A stretch of 64,000 bases of DNA from Marmoricola endophyticus (GTDB lineage: Bacteria; Actinomycetota; Actinomycetes; Propionibacteriales; Nocardioidaceae), in contig NZ_BMKQ01000001.1 of assembly GCF_014644415.1 (NCBI RefSeq), positions 3,237,217 through 3,301,216 on the forward strand, given 5' to 3'. Positions 34,029 to 42,762 of this stretch are shown piece by piece. The position numbers and the translations under genes were made by a program. Position 1 is the stretch's first letter. Each line of letters opens with the position of its first letter. The notes beneath the pieces were generated by a model, which saw only the letters and a list, made by a program, of their open reading frames with translations, was not told the origin of the DNA and made no database searches.

Positions 34029-34034
34029 TACAGT
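34029..34034 (+). promoter_or_regulatory. putative -10 hexamer for the DUF1707 gene
   Basis: TACAGT ends 6 bases before the ATG at 34041. Confidence 0.4.
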
Positions 34035-34040
34035 GAGCCC

Positions 34041-34655
34041 ATGACGACGCCCGCCCAGCCTCGCCGGATCGCCTGGGAGCAGTTCAGCCTGGACCCGCGG
34101 CGTGAGGAGAACGCGGCGATGCGTGCCTCGGACCGGGACCGCGACGTCGCCCTGACCGCGCTCAACGAGGCGTTCGCCGACGGACGGCTGGACCGGGCCG
34201 AGCTCGACGAGCGCATGGTCGTCGTGCACACCGGGAAGCGGCTGGGGGACCTGGTCTGGCCGATCGCCGACCTCGCGCCGTCCGCGCCGGCACGCACGGT
34301 CGCCGACGTCGCAGGGCCTGCCGACGCGGACCTGCAGGCCAGGGCGGAGCGCAACGTGCGGGCGGCGCGGGCGTCGTCGTTGTGGGTGTTCCTGGTGCCG
34401 ACGGTCATCTGCTGGGTGATCTGGGCGAGCGCCAGCGTGAGTGGTGGCGGCTTCCACCCGCAGTTCCCGTGGCCGCTGTTCGTGATGCTCGGGACCGGGG
34501 CGCGAGCGTTCAGCGCGCTGCGGGGGGACCGGGCGGCCGAGGTCGTACGCGAGCGGCGCCGACTCGTCGAGCGCGAACGGCGGGAGGCGCGTCGTGAGCT
34601 GCGCGACGTACGCCGCACCGAGCGGGACCGTCGCCGGCTAGGCGACGGCTACTGA
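34041..34655 (+). CDS. DUF1707 and 2TM-domain membrane protein
   Basis: The 204-residue protein has an N-terminal DUF1707 domain (M-R-A-S-D-R-D-R-D-V-A-L-T-A-L-N-E-A-F, then D-G-R-L-D-R-A-E-L-D-E-R), then a pair of hydrophobic segments (V-F-L-V-P-T-V-I-C-W-V-I-W-A and P-W-P-L-F-V-M-L-G) and a highly charged Arg/Glu helical tail. DUF1707 is common in actinobacteria in membrane-associated regulators; its molecular role is unknown. Confidence 0.85.
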   Translation: MTTPAQPRRIAWEQFSLDPRREENAAMRASDRDRDVALTALNEAFADGRLDRAELDERMVVVHTGKRLGDLVWPIADLAPSAPARTVADVAGPADADLQARAERNVRAARASSLWVFLVPTVICWVIWASASVSGGGFHPQFPWPLFVMLGTGARAFSALRGDRAAEVVRERRRLVERERREARRELRDVRRTERDRRRLGDGY

Positions 34656-34659
34656 GGTC

Positions 34660-34758
34660 TCAGCCGCGGTAGCCGCGGTGCGCGAGCGGAGCCTGGGCGT
34701 TGAAGGCCCACAGGGTGTAGCGGTCGACGGCGGTCAGGATGCGACGGACGCGGGTCAT
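34660..34758 (-). CDS. very small conserved-looking protein (32 aa)
   Basis: The frame MTRVRRILTAVDRYTLWAFN continues to a TGA at 34660. AAGGAG lies 5 bases before the ATG, an unusually good ribosome site for this region. The basic N-terminus and the amphipathic D-R-Y-T-L-W-A-F-N helix suggest a membrane- or complex-associated microprotein. It stands alone between a convergent gene and the mug gene. Confidence 0.5.
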   Translation of the reverse strand: MTRVRRILTAVDRYTLWAFNAQAPLAHRGYRG

Positions 34759-34865
34759 CGGATCTCCTTGGCTGGTGGTGATTGGAACGATCCAATCGTA
34801 GCGTCCGACAGCCCGCGCGGTCACGTCCCGGCGCTGAGATCCGAGTCACCGGGCCGACAGCCCGC

Positions 34866-35441
34866 TCACCGCTGCGGGAGCACTCCGGCGGCACGGGCGG
34901 GCGCGGCGTACGCCTCGGCCAGGCTCGCGGCGCTCTCGTGGGCGTTGAGGCCCGACGGGTTGGGCACCACCCAGACCTGGGTGCCGCCCCAGTCCTCGCG
35001 CTGACGTCCGGCGCGGGCGTGACGGTCGCCGACCGCCGTCCGGTACGCCGTGATGCCGGCGACCGCCACCACCGCCGGGCTCCGGTCCGCGACCAGCGCG
35101 CGCAGTCGCACCGCGCCGTCGCGCAGCTCCGCGGCGTCGAGCTCGTCGGCGCGGGCACTGGCCCGGGCGACGAGGTTGGTGATCCCCAGCCCGCGACCGG
35201 TGAACCGCGCGCGGTCGGCGTCGGTCATCCCCTCGCCGGGGTCGACCGGCTCGGTGATGATCCCGGCGGCGAGCAGCGCCGGGTAGAACCGGTTCCCCGG
35301 GCGGGCGAAGTGCGTCTGCACGGCGGCGGTCCACAGCCCCGGGTTGATGCCGACAAACAGCAGCCGCAGGTCCGGCCCGAGCAGGTCGGGCACCGTGACC
35401 CCGCGGTAGTCCTGCAGCTCCGCTTGGGTGAACCGCGCCAT
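34866..35441 (-). CDS. mug: G/U mismatch-specific DNA glycosylase (Mug/TDG family)
   Basis: In the 191-residue enzyme F-V-G-I-N-P-G (Asn33 catalytic) opens the uracil-DNA-glycosylase fold, followed by R-P-G-N-R-F-Y-P and G-I-T-N-L-V, and the C-terminal N-P-S-G-L-N that contacts the extrahelical base. It removes uracil or ethenocytosine mispaired with G. TAGGGT (minus strand, 35455 to 35450) lies 8 bases before the ATG, a leaderless arrangement. Confidence 0.93.
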   Translation of the reverse strand: MARFTQAELQDYRGVTVPDLLGPDLRLLFVGINPGLWTAAVQTHFARPGNRFYPALLAAGIITEPVDPGEGMTDADRARFTGRGLGITNLVARASARADELDAAELRDGAVRLRALVADRSPAVVAVAGITAYRTAVGDRHARAGRQREDWGGTQVWVVPNPSGLNAHESAASLAEAYAAPARAAGVLPQR

Positions 35442-35460
35442 GGACGACGACCCTAGTGGG

Positions 35461-36174
35461 CTAGGCGCAGGGCACCCGGCCGAGGAGCGCGAGTCCGGTG
35501 AGGTCCCCGTGGCCGAAACGGGTGACGCCGTGGGCGCGGGGGTACATCAGCTCGTCGCGGTCGTCGACGTGCGCCAGCCCGACCACGTGCCCCATCTCGT
35601 GGTCGAGCACGGCCTGGCGGGAGGTGTCGCCCAGGTCGGCGAAGTCCTGGCGGTCGAGCACCAGCTGGCCCGTCACGTAGTGCACCGTGGCGTCCGCGTC
35701 ACCGCGCGGCTGTGCGGGCGCGGCGCTGCCGCCGATACCGACCACGTCGCCCTTCAGCTCCGGCACCGCGGTCGGCGTCGACCAGGCCACGAGCACCGGT
35801 CGGCCGCCCAGCACGCGGCCCGGTCGACGATCGGTGGTGCCGTCGAGGCGCAGGTCCAGACCGGACGCGCGGTGGATCCGGGACAGCGTCGTGCGCACCA
35901 TCGCCAGGGCGCCCTCCGGCGCACCGTCGAGGTTCACCTGGACGTCCACCGGACGGCAGGGGTCGTACCCGACGGGGCCGCGACCGCTCGGCTGGGTGCG
36001 CGCGAAGCGGTACGACCCGTCGTCGTACACCCGTGGCGAGGAGGGCGCCTCCGGCCCGCGGAACGGCTCGGTGAGCGCCGTCGGGAGGGACTGCGGGGCG
36101 AAGGCGTAGAGCCACCCCGAGACGGCGACGACCACCACCACGACGACGACCGCGACCCGGCCCGGGCGACCCAC
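35461..36174 (-). CDS. membrane-anchored or secreted matrixin-like metalloprotease
   Basis: From a GTG at 36174 the 237-residue protein starts with a membrane segment of repeated Val (about residues 6-18). The C-terminal domain has V-L-D-H-E-M-G-H-V-V-G-L-A-H, the HExxHxxGxxH zinc site of metzincins, followed by E-L-M-Y-P as the Met-turn. The start is set by CAAGAT (minus strand, 36187 to 36182) 7 bases upstream; a longer frame to 36318 would overlap pcrA. Substrate unknown. Confidence 0.85.
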   Translation of the reverse strand: MGRPGRVAVVVVVVVVAVSGWLYAFAPQSLPTALTEPFRGPEAPSSPRVYDDGSYRFARTQPSGRGPVGYDPCRPVDVQVNLDGAPEGALAMVRTTLSRIHRASGLDLRLDGTTDRRPGRVLGGRPVLVAWSTPTAVPELKGDVVGIGGSAAPAQPRGDADATVHYVTGQLVLDRQDFADLGDTSRQAVLDHEMGHVVGLAHVDDRDELMYPRAHGVTRFGHGDLTGLALLGRVPCA

Positions 36175-36216
36175 GGGACCGATCTTGTCACCGCGGTCCT
36201 CGGGGGCGGCCGGTCG

Positions 36217-36222
36217 TAGGCT
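36217..36222 (+). promoter_or_regulatory. putative -10 hexamer of leaderless pcrA promoter
   Basis: TAGGCT ends 8 bases before the pcrA ATG at 36231. Confidence 0.45.
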
Positions 36223-36230
36223 GGTCGCAT

Positions 36231-38735
36231 ATGAGTACGTCGTTCCCGCTCCCCGGCATGCCCGCTCCCGCCGCCGGTGAGGACCACCGGCCCGACGGTC
36301 GTTCGCCGTCGGCCGCACGTCGCCGCCGGCCCAGCGCGGAGGAGCTCCTCGAGGGCCTCAACGACCCCCAGCGACGAGCCGTGGTCCACGCGGGGACGCC
36401 GCTGCTCGTCGTCGCCGGTGCCGGCTCCGGCAAGACCCGGGTGCTCACGCGCCGGATCGCCTGGCTGATCAACGAGCGCGACGCCCACCCGGGCTCGATC
36501 CTCGCCATCACGTTCACCAACAAGGCCGCGGCCGAGATGCGCGAGCGGGTGAGCGAGCTGGTCGGCAACCGCGCGAAGATCATGTGGGTCTCGACCTTCC
36601 ACTCCTCCTGCGTACGCATCCTGCGCAAGGAGGCGGACAAGCTCGGCTTCAAGAGCAGCTTCACGATCTACGACGCGGCCGACTCCAAGCGGCTGATGAC
36701 GCTGGTGTGCAAGGAGCAGGACCTCGACACCAAGCGGTTCGCGCCGCGGGCGGTGCTCAACTGGGTCTCCAACGCCAAGAACGAGCTGCTCGACCCCGAG
36801 GACGCCGCCGCGGCCGCGCAGAACGTCCAGGAGCAGACGTACGCCGCCGCCTACGCCGACTACCAGCGTCGGCTCCGGGCCGCCAACGCGATGGACTTCG
36901 ACGACCTGATCATGTCCGTCGTGCACCTGTTCCGGGCCCACCCCGAGGTCCGCGAGAGCTGGCGGCGGCGCTTCCGGCACGTGCTCGTCGACGAGTACCA
37001 GGACACCAACCACGCGCAGTACGCCCTCGTCCACGAGCTGTGCGGGACCAACCCGGAGGAGGCCGGCCCGGACGCGATCGCCCCGGCCGAGCTGATGGTG
37101 GTCGGCGACGCCGACCAGTCGATCTACGCCTTCCGCGGCGCCAGCATCCGCAACATCATGGACTTCGAGCTCGACTTCCCCGACGCCGAGACGATCCTGC
37201 TCGAGCAGAACTACCGCTCGACGCAGACCATCCTCACCGCCGCCAACTCGGTGATCAGCCGCAACGACTCGCGCAAGCCGAAGAACCTGTGGAGCGACGC
37301 CGGTCAGGGCGAGCAGATCGTCGGGTACGTCGGCGACGACGAGCACGACGAGGCCCGCTTCGTGGCCGAGGAGGTCGACCGGCTGACCGATGCCGGGGAC
37401 GCGCGCGCGGCGGACGTCGCCGTCTTCTACCGCACCAACGCGCAGAGCCGGGTCTTCGAGGAGGTCTTCATCCGGGTCGGGCTGCCCTACCGCGTGGTCG
37501 GCGGGGTGCGGTTCTACGAGCGTCGCGAGGTCAAGGACGCCCTTGCCTACCTGCGGGCGCTGGTCAACCCGGCCGACGAGGTATCGCTGCGCCGGGTGCT
37601 CAACGTCCCGAAGCGCGGCATCGGCGACCGGGCCGAGGCGTGCGTCGCCGCGCTGGCCGAGCAGGAGCGGATCACCTTCTGGCAGGCGTTGCAGCGGGCG
37701 CAGGAGGCTCCCGGCATCGCCACCCGGTCGCTGAGGAACATCCAGGGCTTCGTCGCGGTCCTCGAGGAGCTGCAGCAGATGGTCGAGGCCGGTGAGCGCG
37801 TCGACGTCGTGCTGGAGGCGACACTCGCCCGCAGCGGCTACCTCGCCGAGCTCGAGGCCTCGGACGACCCGCAGGACGAGACGCGCGTGGAGAACCTCGG
37901 CGAGCTCGTCGCGGTGGCGCGGGAGTTCGCCGACGACCCGGTGCTCGGCCCCTCCGCCGACCCGGTGGACGGGGAGGCCGACGAGGCGGCGGCCCCGCAG
38001 CCGGGGCTCACCGACTTCCTCGAGCGCGTGGCCCTCGTCGCCGACGCCGACCAGATCCCCGACGCGCCCGACGCCGAGCCGGGGGAGCAGCCGGCTCCCG
38101 GCGTGGTCACGCTGATGACGCTGCACACGGCCAAGGGGCTGGAGTTCCCCGTCGTCTTCCTCACCGGTCTGGAGGACGGGATCTTCCCCCACCAGCGGGC
38201 GCTGGGCGACAAGCCCGAGCTGGAGGAGGAGCGCCGGCTGGCGTACGTCGGCCTCACCCGCGCCCAGCAGCGGCTCTACGTCTCCCGCGCCGTGGTCCGC
38301 TCGGCCTGGGGGGCGCCGTCGCACAACCCCGCGTCCCGCTTCGTCGACGAGCTCCCGGTGGACCTCGTGCAGTGGCGTCGTACCGCCGCCGAGCAGACCG
38401 TGTGGTCACGCCCGGCCGCGACCTGGGGGAGCGACGGCGGCCGGCGCAGCGGAGGCGGCGGCGCACCCGACGGGTCCTTCGGGCGCGGCTTGTCCACCAG
38501 CACCCAGAAGCGGTTCGGTGCCGCCGCCGCTCGGGCCGACGCCGCGGCCAGGGCGACCAAGGGCCGCGACGTCCCCAGCCTCGAGGCCGGCGACCGGGTC
38601 CAGCACGACAGCTTCGGCCTCGGCACGGTCGTCAGCACCGAGGGCGCCGGCGACAAGGCCGTCGCCTCCATCGACTTCGGCAGCGACGGGGTCAAGCGGC
38701 TGCTGCTGAGGTACGCGCCGGTGGAGAAGCTCTAG
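36231..38735 (+). CDS. pcrA: ATP-dependent DNA helicase PcrA/UvrD1
   Basis: The 834-residue SF1A helicase shows Walker A (G-A-G-S-G-K-T) near residue 64, T-F-T-N-K-A-A-A-E-M, motif II D-E-Y-Q-D-T-N near 254, G-D-A-D-Q-S-I-Y-A-F-R-G, and late V-T-L-M-T-L-H-T-A-K-G-L-E-F. The C-terminal 60 residues form the PcrA RNA-polymerase-binding tail (V-Q-H-D-S-F-G-L-G-T-V-V). It unwinds 3'-to-5' in excision repair and clears RecA and transcription complexes. Confidence 0.97.
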   Translation: MSTSFPLPGMPAPAAGEDHRPDGRSPSAARRRRPSAEELLEGLNDPQRRAVVHAGTPLLVVAGAGSGKTRVLTRRIAWLINERDAHPGSILAITFTNKAAAEMRERVSELVGNRAKIMWVSTFHSSCVRILRKEADKLGFKSSFTIYDAADSKRLMTLVCKEQDLDTKRFAPRAVLNWVSNAKNELLDPEDAAAAAQNVQEQTYAAAYADYQRRLRAANAMDFDDLIMSVVHLFRAHPEVRESWRRRFRHVLVDEYQDTNHAQYALVHELCGTNPEEAGPDAIAPAELMVVGDADQSIYAFRGASIRNIMDFELDFPDAETILLEQNYRSTQTILTAANSVISRNDSRKPKNLWSDAGQGEQIVGYVGDDEHDEARFVAEEVDRLTDAGDARAADVAVFYRTNAQSRVFEEVFIRVGLPYRVVGGVRFYERREVKDALAYLRALVNPADEVSLRRVLNVPKRGIGDRAEACVAALAEQERITFWQALQRAQEAPGIATRSLRNIQGFVAVLEELQQMVEAGERVDVVLEATLARSGYLAELEASDDPQDETRVENLGELVAVAREFADDPVLGPSADPVDGEADEAAAPQPGLTDFLERVALVADADQIPDAPDAEPGEQPAPGVVTLMTLHTAKGLEFPVVFLTGLEDGIFPHQRALGDKPELEEERRLAYVGLTRAQQRLYVSRAVVRSAWGAPSHNPASRFVDELPVDLVQWRRTAAEQTVWSRPAATWGSDGGRRSGGGGAPDGSFGRGLSTSTQKRFGAAAARADAAARATKGRDVPSLEAGDRVQHDSFGLGTVVSTEGAGDKAVASIDFGSDGVKRLLLRYAPVEKL

Positions 38736-38830
38736 CGCGGGCTGGTGCGCAGCCGGCGTGGTGGTCTCGACGTCCTCCCTCGCTGCGCTCGGTTCGGGCT
38801 CGACCACCCCTAGGCGCCGGCGCTCGTAAG

Positions 38831-38935
38831 TGGTCGAGCAGCGAGCGTCAGCGGCGTTGGTGGGTGGTCGAGCAGCGAGCGTCAGCGGCGTTGGTGGGTG
38901 GTCGAGCAGCGAGCGTCAGCGAGCGCGTCGAGACC
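38831..38935 (+). repeat. 34-bp direct repeat, three copies
   Basis: Units start at 38831, 38865 and 38899 with no intervening unique spacers; the third diverges after 22 bases into the terminal GTCGAGACC block. This is head-to-tail expansion of the dispersed GGTGGTCGAGC repeat, not a CRISPR array. Confidence 0.8.
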
Positions 38936-38980
38936 CGCTGGGGATGCGCGGTTCCTCGGTCCACCGTGGGTGCGCACCTC

Positions 38981-39044
38981 GCCGAGTCGTCAGTTCTGCG
39001 AGAGCCTCGCTGCGCTCGGCAGAGCGCAGAACGGACGACTCGGC
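38981..39044. repeat. 20-bp near-perfect inverted repeat with 24-base loop
   Basis: GCCGAGTCGTCAGTTCTGCG pairs with CGCAGAACGGACGACTCGGC at 19 of 20 positions. The loop has GC-rich sub-structure. It is more extensive than the window's other terminators and lies about 250 bases beyond pcrA. Confidence 0.7.
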
Positions 39045-39062
39045 TCTCGCGATGATCGACCA

Positions 39063-39105
39063 GGCCTACAGCCTCCGAGCGCTACGCGCTCTACGGCTGA
39101 AGGCC
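39063..39105 (-). terminator. hairpin overlapping the M23 gene stop
   Basis: A 19-base imperfect stem (39063-39081 with 39087-39105) and 5-base loop; its M23-proximal arm spans the TAG stop at 39093-39091. Confidence 0.6.
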
Positions 39106-39942
39106 GTGGTAGATCATCGCGGTGTAGGGATCCACCGGGTCGCCGCCGCCGGGGCGGACCTCGACGTGCACGTGGGGGCCGGTGACGTTGCCGGTCGAGC
39201 CGACGTGACCGATCTGCTGCCCGCCGATGACCCGGTCGCCGGGCTTGACGTCGATCTCGGACTGGTGCGCGTACCAGATCTCGGTGCCGTCCTCGAGACG
39301 CTCGACGGTCTTGTTGCCGTAGGAGCCGTCGTAGCCGGTCTCGGTGATCACGCCGTTCGCGACCGCGGTGATCGGGGTGCCGGTGGCGGTGGCGAAGTCC
39401 AGGCCCGTGTGGTTGTGCGACCACAGCCCGCCGGAGTTCCCGAAGCGGGCCGTCAGGTGGTAGCCGGTGGTCGGCAGGTGCCAGGCGTTCTTCTTGATCT
39501 TGGCCGCCTGCGTCTCCGCGGAGCGCGCGAGGTTGGTCAGGGCGGCGTTGCGCTGGCGGGCCTGGCTCTCGACCGCCGACTGCAGCCGGGTGTCGGCGGC
39601 GTCCTGGAGGGCGTCGCGCTCGGAGTCGCGGGAGATCGCCTGCTGGCGCTGGTCGAGGTCGGCGCCCATGCCCAGCGTGTCGAACTCGCTGAAGGCCGGT
39701 GCCTGCATCGAGGCGGGGTCGCTCTGGACCTGCTGGACGGCGTCGGCCTTGCCGGCACCGGCGGTCGCGGCGCCGCCGGCGGCCACGGCGACCGCCACGG
39801 CTCCGGCGACCGTGGGCACCATCGGCAGCCCGGTGAGGGGGTGCTTCGGAGCCGGGGTCGCCCTGCGGCGTCCGCCCGGAGCGCGGGGGGTGACGATGCC
39901 CGCGGGTCGCGGCGCACGTCGTTGCGCCCGGTGGTTACCCAT
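39091..39942 (-). CDS. M23-family metallopeptidase (cell-wall endopeptidase, LytM-like)
   Basis: This 283-residue protein has a basic N-terminus, one hydrophobic span (about residues 41-63) that anchors or exports it, a coiled-coil-forming region (Q-R-Q-Q-A-I-S-R-D-S-E-R ... A-E-T-Q-A-A-K), and a LytM domain with H-N-H-T-G-L-D-F and G-P-H-V-H-V-E, the zinc and catalytic His sites. It cleaves peptidoglycan cross-bridges or acts as a regulator of other hydrolases. I looked upstream for a c-di-AMP riboswitch, common before such genes, and did not find one. Confidence 0.93.
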   Translation of the reverse strand: MGNHRAQRRAPRPAGIVTPRAPGGRRRATPAPKHPLTGLPMVPTVAGAVAVAVAAGGAATAGAGKADAVQQVQSDPASMQAPAFSEFDTLGMGADLDQRQQAISRDSERDALQDAADTRLQSAVESQARQRNAALTNLARSAETQAAKIKKNAWHLPTTGYHLTARFGNSGGLWSHNHTGLDFATATGTPITAVANGVITETGYDGSYGNKTVERLEDGTEIWYAHQSEIDVKPGDRVIGGQQIGHVGSTGNVTGPHVHVEVRPGGGDPVDPYTAMIYHGLQP

Positions 39943-40194
39943 ACCTCATCCTTGCGTCGGCTCCCGTTGCCGCAGGCGACAGTAACCGAAGGGTTGCCGG
40001 AACAGAAACTCTCCTCCACAGGCAGGACCGGGCCCGCCCGTGGGCCGTCGTCCAGTCTGTCCGAGCTCGCCCGGTTGGTCAGACGAATCGCCATTCCGGC
40101 GGGTGCGTCCGCTCCGCCGAACGGCTCCGGAGACCGTCGTACGGCGTGGCCTGCCGGGCCTCCGGCTGGGCTACCGCGGCTGCGCGCAGCGGCA

Positions 40195-40200
40195 TAGCCT
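40195..40200 (+). promoter_or_regulatory. putative -10 hexamer before the cobalamin-domain-like gene
   Basis: TAGCCT ends 6 bases before the GTG at 40207. Confidence 0.4.
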
Positions 40201-40206
40201 GCACGG

Positions 40207-40533
40207 GTGCTCCGGATCCTGATGGTTCGCGTCGACGGCTTCGTCGAGACCGCCGACACCTGGGGCCGGATGCTGCGTGACGAGGGGCACGAGGTGATCC
40301 TCCACGGTTCGGCCGACGCGGAGCCCGAGATCGATCGTGTGGTGGCCGTCGCCGGGCAGGAGGACGCGGACGTCGTCGTCGTGCCCGGAGCCGAGCACGA
40401 CTGGCGGCACGCGCTGAAGGAGCGGCTGCACGAGGACGACGTCGGCATCGCGCCTCCCGAGTGCGACGGCGCCGACCTCCTGGAGTGGGTGGCCAAGCGG
40501 GATGAGGGCGGTCACACCGAGGGCGGCGCCTGA
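40207..40533 (+). CDS. stand-alone degenerate cobalamin-binding-like domain
   Basis: The 108-residue product starts [13 protein letters not shown] and continues [13 protein letters not shown] and D-A-D-V-V-V-V, closely following the C-terminal B12-binding domain of methylmalonyl-CoA mutase (R-I-L-V-A ... L-R-D-x-G-x-E-V-I). The cobalt-ligand motif D-x-H-x-x-G is lost: D10-G-F12-V-E-T15 has Phe for His and Thr for Gly. It is therefore unlikely to bind cobalamin by the usual base-off mode. It precedes sucC by 133 bases on the same strand. Role unknown. Confidence 0.65.
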   Translation: MLRILMVRVDGFVETADTWGRMLRDEGHEVILHGSADAEPEIDRVVAVAGQEDADVVVVPGAEHDWRHALKERLHEDDVGIAPPECDGADLLEWVAKRDEGGHTEGGA

Positions 40534-40666
40534 GCGTCCCGCCGGAGCAGGGTCTAGGGTCGGCCGGGGTCGCAGGCTGGTGCCTGACAGGCACGAGCGC
40601 GTGGCCGCCCAGGCTGAACGACAGGCTGACACACACCCGCTAGAGCCAGAACAGGACGGTTGGACC

Positions 40667-41836
40667 GTGGACCTGATGGAGTACCAGGCGAAGGAGCTCT
40701 TCGCCAAGCACGGCGCGAAGACGACGCTCGGCGTCGTCGTGGAGAGTGCCGACGACGCCAAGCTGGCTGCCGAGGAGCTCGGCGGCGTCACCGTGATCAA
40801 GGCGCAGGTGAAGGCCGGGGGCCGCGGCAAGGCCGGCGGCGTGAAGATCGCCAAGACCGCGGACGAGGCGTACGAGTACGCCTCGGCGATCCTGGGCATG
40901 GACATCAAGGGTCACACGGTGCACCGCGTGCTGGTCGTCCCGGCGACCCCGCCGGTGGAGGAGTACTACTTCTCCTTCCTGCTGGACCGCTCCAACCGGT
41001 CGTACCTCTGCATCGCCTCCGTCGAGGGCGGGGTCGAGATCGAGGAGGTCGCGAAGACGAACCCGGAGGCCGTCAAGCAGATCGCGGTCGACCCGGGCAC
41101 CGGTGTCGACGACGCCAAGGCCGCGGAGATCGTGGACGAGGCCGGGTTCCCCGCCGAGCTGCGCGACCAGGCGATCGCGATGGCGAAGTCGCTGTGGACC
41201 GCCTTCGTCGAGGAGGACGCCACGCTGGTCGAGGTGAACCCGCTGGCGCGGCTCGAGGGCGACGTCCTCGAGGCGCTCGACGGCAAGATGAGCCTCGACG
41301 ACAACGCTGACTTCCGCCACGAGGACCACTCCGGCTACGAGGACTCGGCAGCGGCCGACCCGCTGGAGGCGAAGGCCAAGTCCAAGGGCCTCAACTACGT
41401 CAAGCTCGACGGCGAGGTCGGGATCATCGGCAACGGCGCCGGGCTGGTCATGTCGACCCTCGACGTCGTGGCGTACGCCGGGGAGGCGCACGGCAGCGTC
41501 AAGCCGGCGAACTTCCTCGACATCGGCGGCGGCGCGAACGCCCAGGTGATGGCCGACGGCCTCGACGTGATCCTCAACGACGAGCAGGTCAAGAGCGTGT
41601 TCGTGAACGTCTTCGGCGGCATCACGTCCTGCGACGCTGTGGCCGACGGCATCGTGGGTGCGCTCGACATCCTCGGCGACGACGCGACCAAGCCGCTCGT
41701 CGTCCGCCTCGACGGCAACAACGTCGAGGAGGGCCGGCGGATCCTCAACGAGGCGAACCACCCGCTGGTCAGCCTCGAGGAGACCATGGACGGCGCGGCC
41801 GACAAGGCCGCCGAGCTCGCGAACGCCGCGAAGTAA
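40667..41836 (+). CDS. sucC: succinyl-CoA synthetase beta subunit
   Basis: The 389-residue ATP-grasp subunit starts [12 protein letters not shown] and has [12 protein letters not shown] (nucleotide grasp), E-V-N-P-L-A (metal-binding Glu and Asn) and the C-terminal CoA-ligase flavodoxin-like half with G-N-G-A-G-L-V-M and N-V-F-G-G-I. GTG start at 40667; ATG at 40676 is an alternative. With SucD it makes succinate and ATP or GTP from succinyl-CoA in the TCA cycle. SucD follows after 11 bases. Confidence 0.97.
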   Translation: MDLMEYQAKELFAKHGAKTTLGVVVESADDAKLAAEELGGVTVIKAQVKAGGRGKAGGVKIAKTADEAYEYASAILGMDIKGHTVHRVLVVPATPPVEEYYFSFLLDRSNRSYLCIASVEGGVEIEEVAKTNPEAVKQIAVDPGTGVDDAKAAEIVDEAGFPAELRDQAIAMAKSLWTAFVEEDATLVEVNPLARLEGDVLEALDGKMSLDDNADFRHEDHSGYEDSAAADPLEAKAKSKGLNYVKLDGEVGIIGNGAGLVMSTLDVVAYAGEAHGSVKPANFLDIGGGANAQVMADGLDVILNDEQVKSVFVNVFGGITSCDAVADGIVGALDILGDDATKPLVVRLDGNNVEEGRRILNEANHPLVSLEETMDGAADKAAELANAAK

Positions 41837-41847
41837 GGGGCGAGGAC

Positions 41848-42744
41848 ATGTCGATCTTCCTCAACAAGGACTCCAAGGTCATCGTCCAGGGCATCACCGG
41901 CGGCGAGGGCACCAAGCACACCGCGCTGATGGTGAAGTCGGGCACCAACGTCGTCGGCGGCGTCAACGCCCGCAAGGCCGGCACGACCGTCACCCACAAG
42001 ACCGCGGACGGCGCCGACGTCGAGCTGCCGGTCTTCGGCAGCGTCGAGGAGGCGATGAAGGAGACCGGCGCCGACGTGTCGGTCGCGTTCGTGCCCCCGG
42101 CGTTCACGAAGGCCGCCGTCGTCGAGGCCATCGACGCGGGCATCGGCCTGCTGGTGATCATCACCGAGGGTGTGCCGGTCCAGGACTCCGCGGAGTTCTG
42201 GGCGTACGCGCAGGGCAAGGGCACGCGGATCATCGGTCCGAACTGCCCCGGCATCATCACCCCCGGCGAGGCGCTGGCCGGCATCACGCCCGCCACCATC
42301 GCGGGCAAGGGGCCGGTCGGCCTGGTCTCCAAGTCCGGCACGCTGACCTACCAGATGATGTTCGAGCTGAAGGACTTCGGGTTCTCCACCGCCATCGGCA
42401 TCGGCGGCGACCCGATCATCGGCACGACGCACATCGACGCGCTCGAGGCCTTCGAGGCGGACCCCGAGACGAAGGCGATCGTGATGATCGGCGAGATCGG
42501 CGGCGACGCGGAGGAGCGTGCGGCGGCGTACATCAAGGAGCACGTGACCAAGCCGGTCGTCGGCTACGTCGCCGGCTTCACGGCCCCCGAGGGCAAGACG
42601 ATGGGCCACGCCGGCGCCATCGTCTCCGGGTCCTCGGGCACCGCCCAGGCCAAGAAGGAGGCCCTCGAGGCCGCCGGGGTCAAGGTCGGCAAGACGCCGT
42701 CGGAGACCGCCGCTCTGATGCGGGAGATCTTGAACAACGCCTGA
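41848..42744 (+). CDS. sucD: succinyl-CoA synthetase alpha subunit
   Basis: The 298-residue subunit carries the CoA-binding Rossmann start [27 protein letters not shown], and the phosphorylated catalytic His in M-G-H-A-G-A-I-V near residue 255. GGGGCGAGG stands upstream of the ATG. It forms the catalytic pair with SucC in the TCA cycle. Confidence 0.97.
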   Translation: MSIFLNKDSKVIVQGITGGEGTKHTALMVKSGTNVVGGVNARKAGTTVTHKTADGADVELPVFGSVEEAMKETGADVSVAFVPPAFTKAAVVEAIDAGIGLLVIITEGVPVQDSAEFWAYAQGKGTRIIGPNCPGIITPGEALAGITPATIAGKGPVGLVSKSGTLTYQMMFELKDFGFSTAIGIGGDPIIGTTHIDALEAFEADPETKAIVMIGEIGGDAEERAAAYIKEHVTKPVVGYVAGFTAPEGKTMGHAGAIVSGSSGTAQAKKEALEAAGVKVGKTPSETAALMREILNNA

Positions 42745-42762
42745 TCCGGTCCACTCCGCGAG

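Larger units (their letters stand above)
38736..39090. repeat. repeat-filled intergenic stretch between pcrA and the M23 gene
   Basis: No gene is seen in these 355 bases. They hold: a palindromic element bounded by GGTCTCGAC and GCTCGACCACC (38763-38808); three 34-base tandem units starting TGGTCGAGCAGCGAGCGTCA at 38831, 38865 and 38899, the last ending in CGCGTCGAGACC at 38935; a 20-bp inverted repeat (38981-39044); and the M23 gene's terminator hairpin. The ends match the dispersed repeats at 15.3, 50.6 and 57.5 kb. Confidence 0.8.

Noticed and set aside
38831-38935. Possible CRISPR array from regularly spaced repeats
   Set aside because: The 34-base units are tandem without unique spacers, and no cas genes are present.
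39943-40060. A possible c-di-AMP riboswitch before the M23 peptidase
   Set aside because: The leader has GC-rich pairing but not the conserved ydaO-type core blocks.
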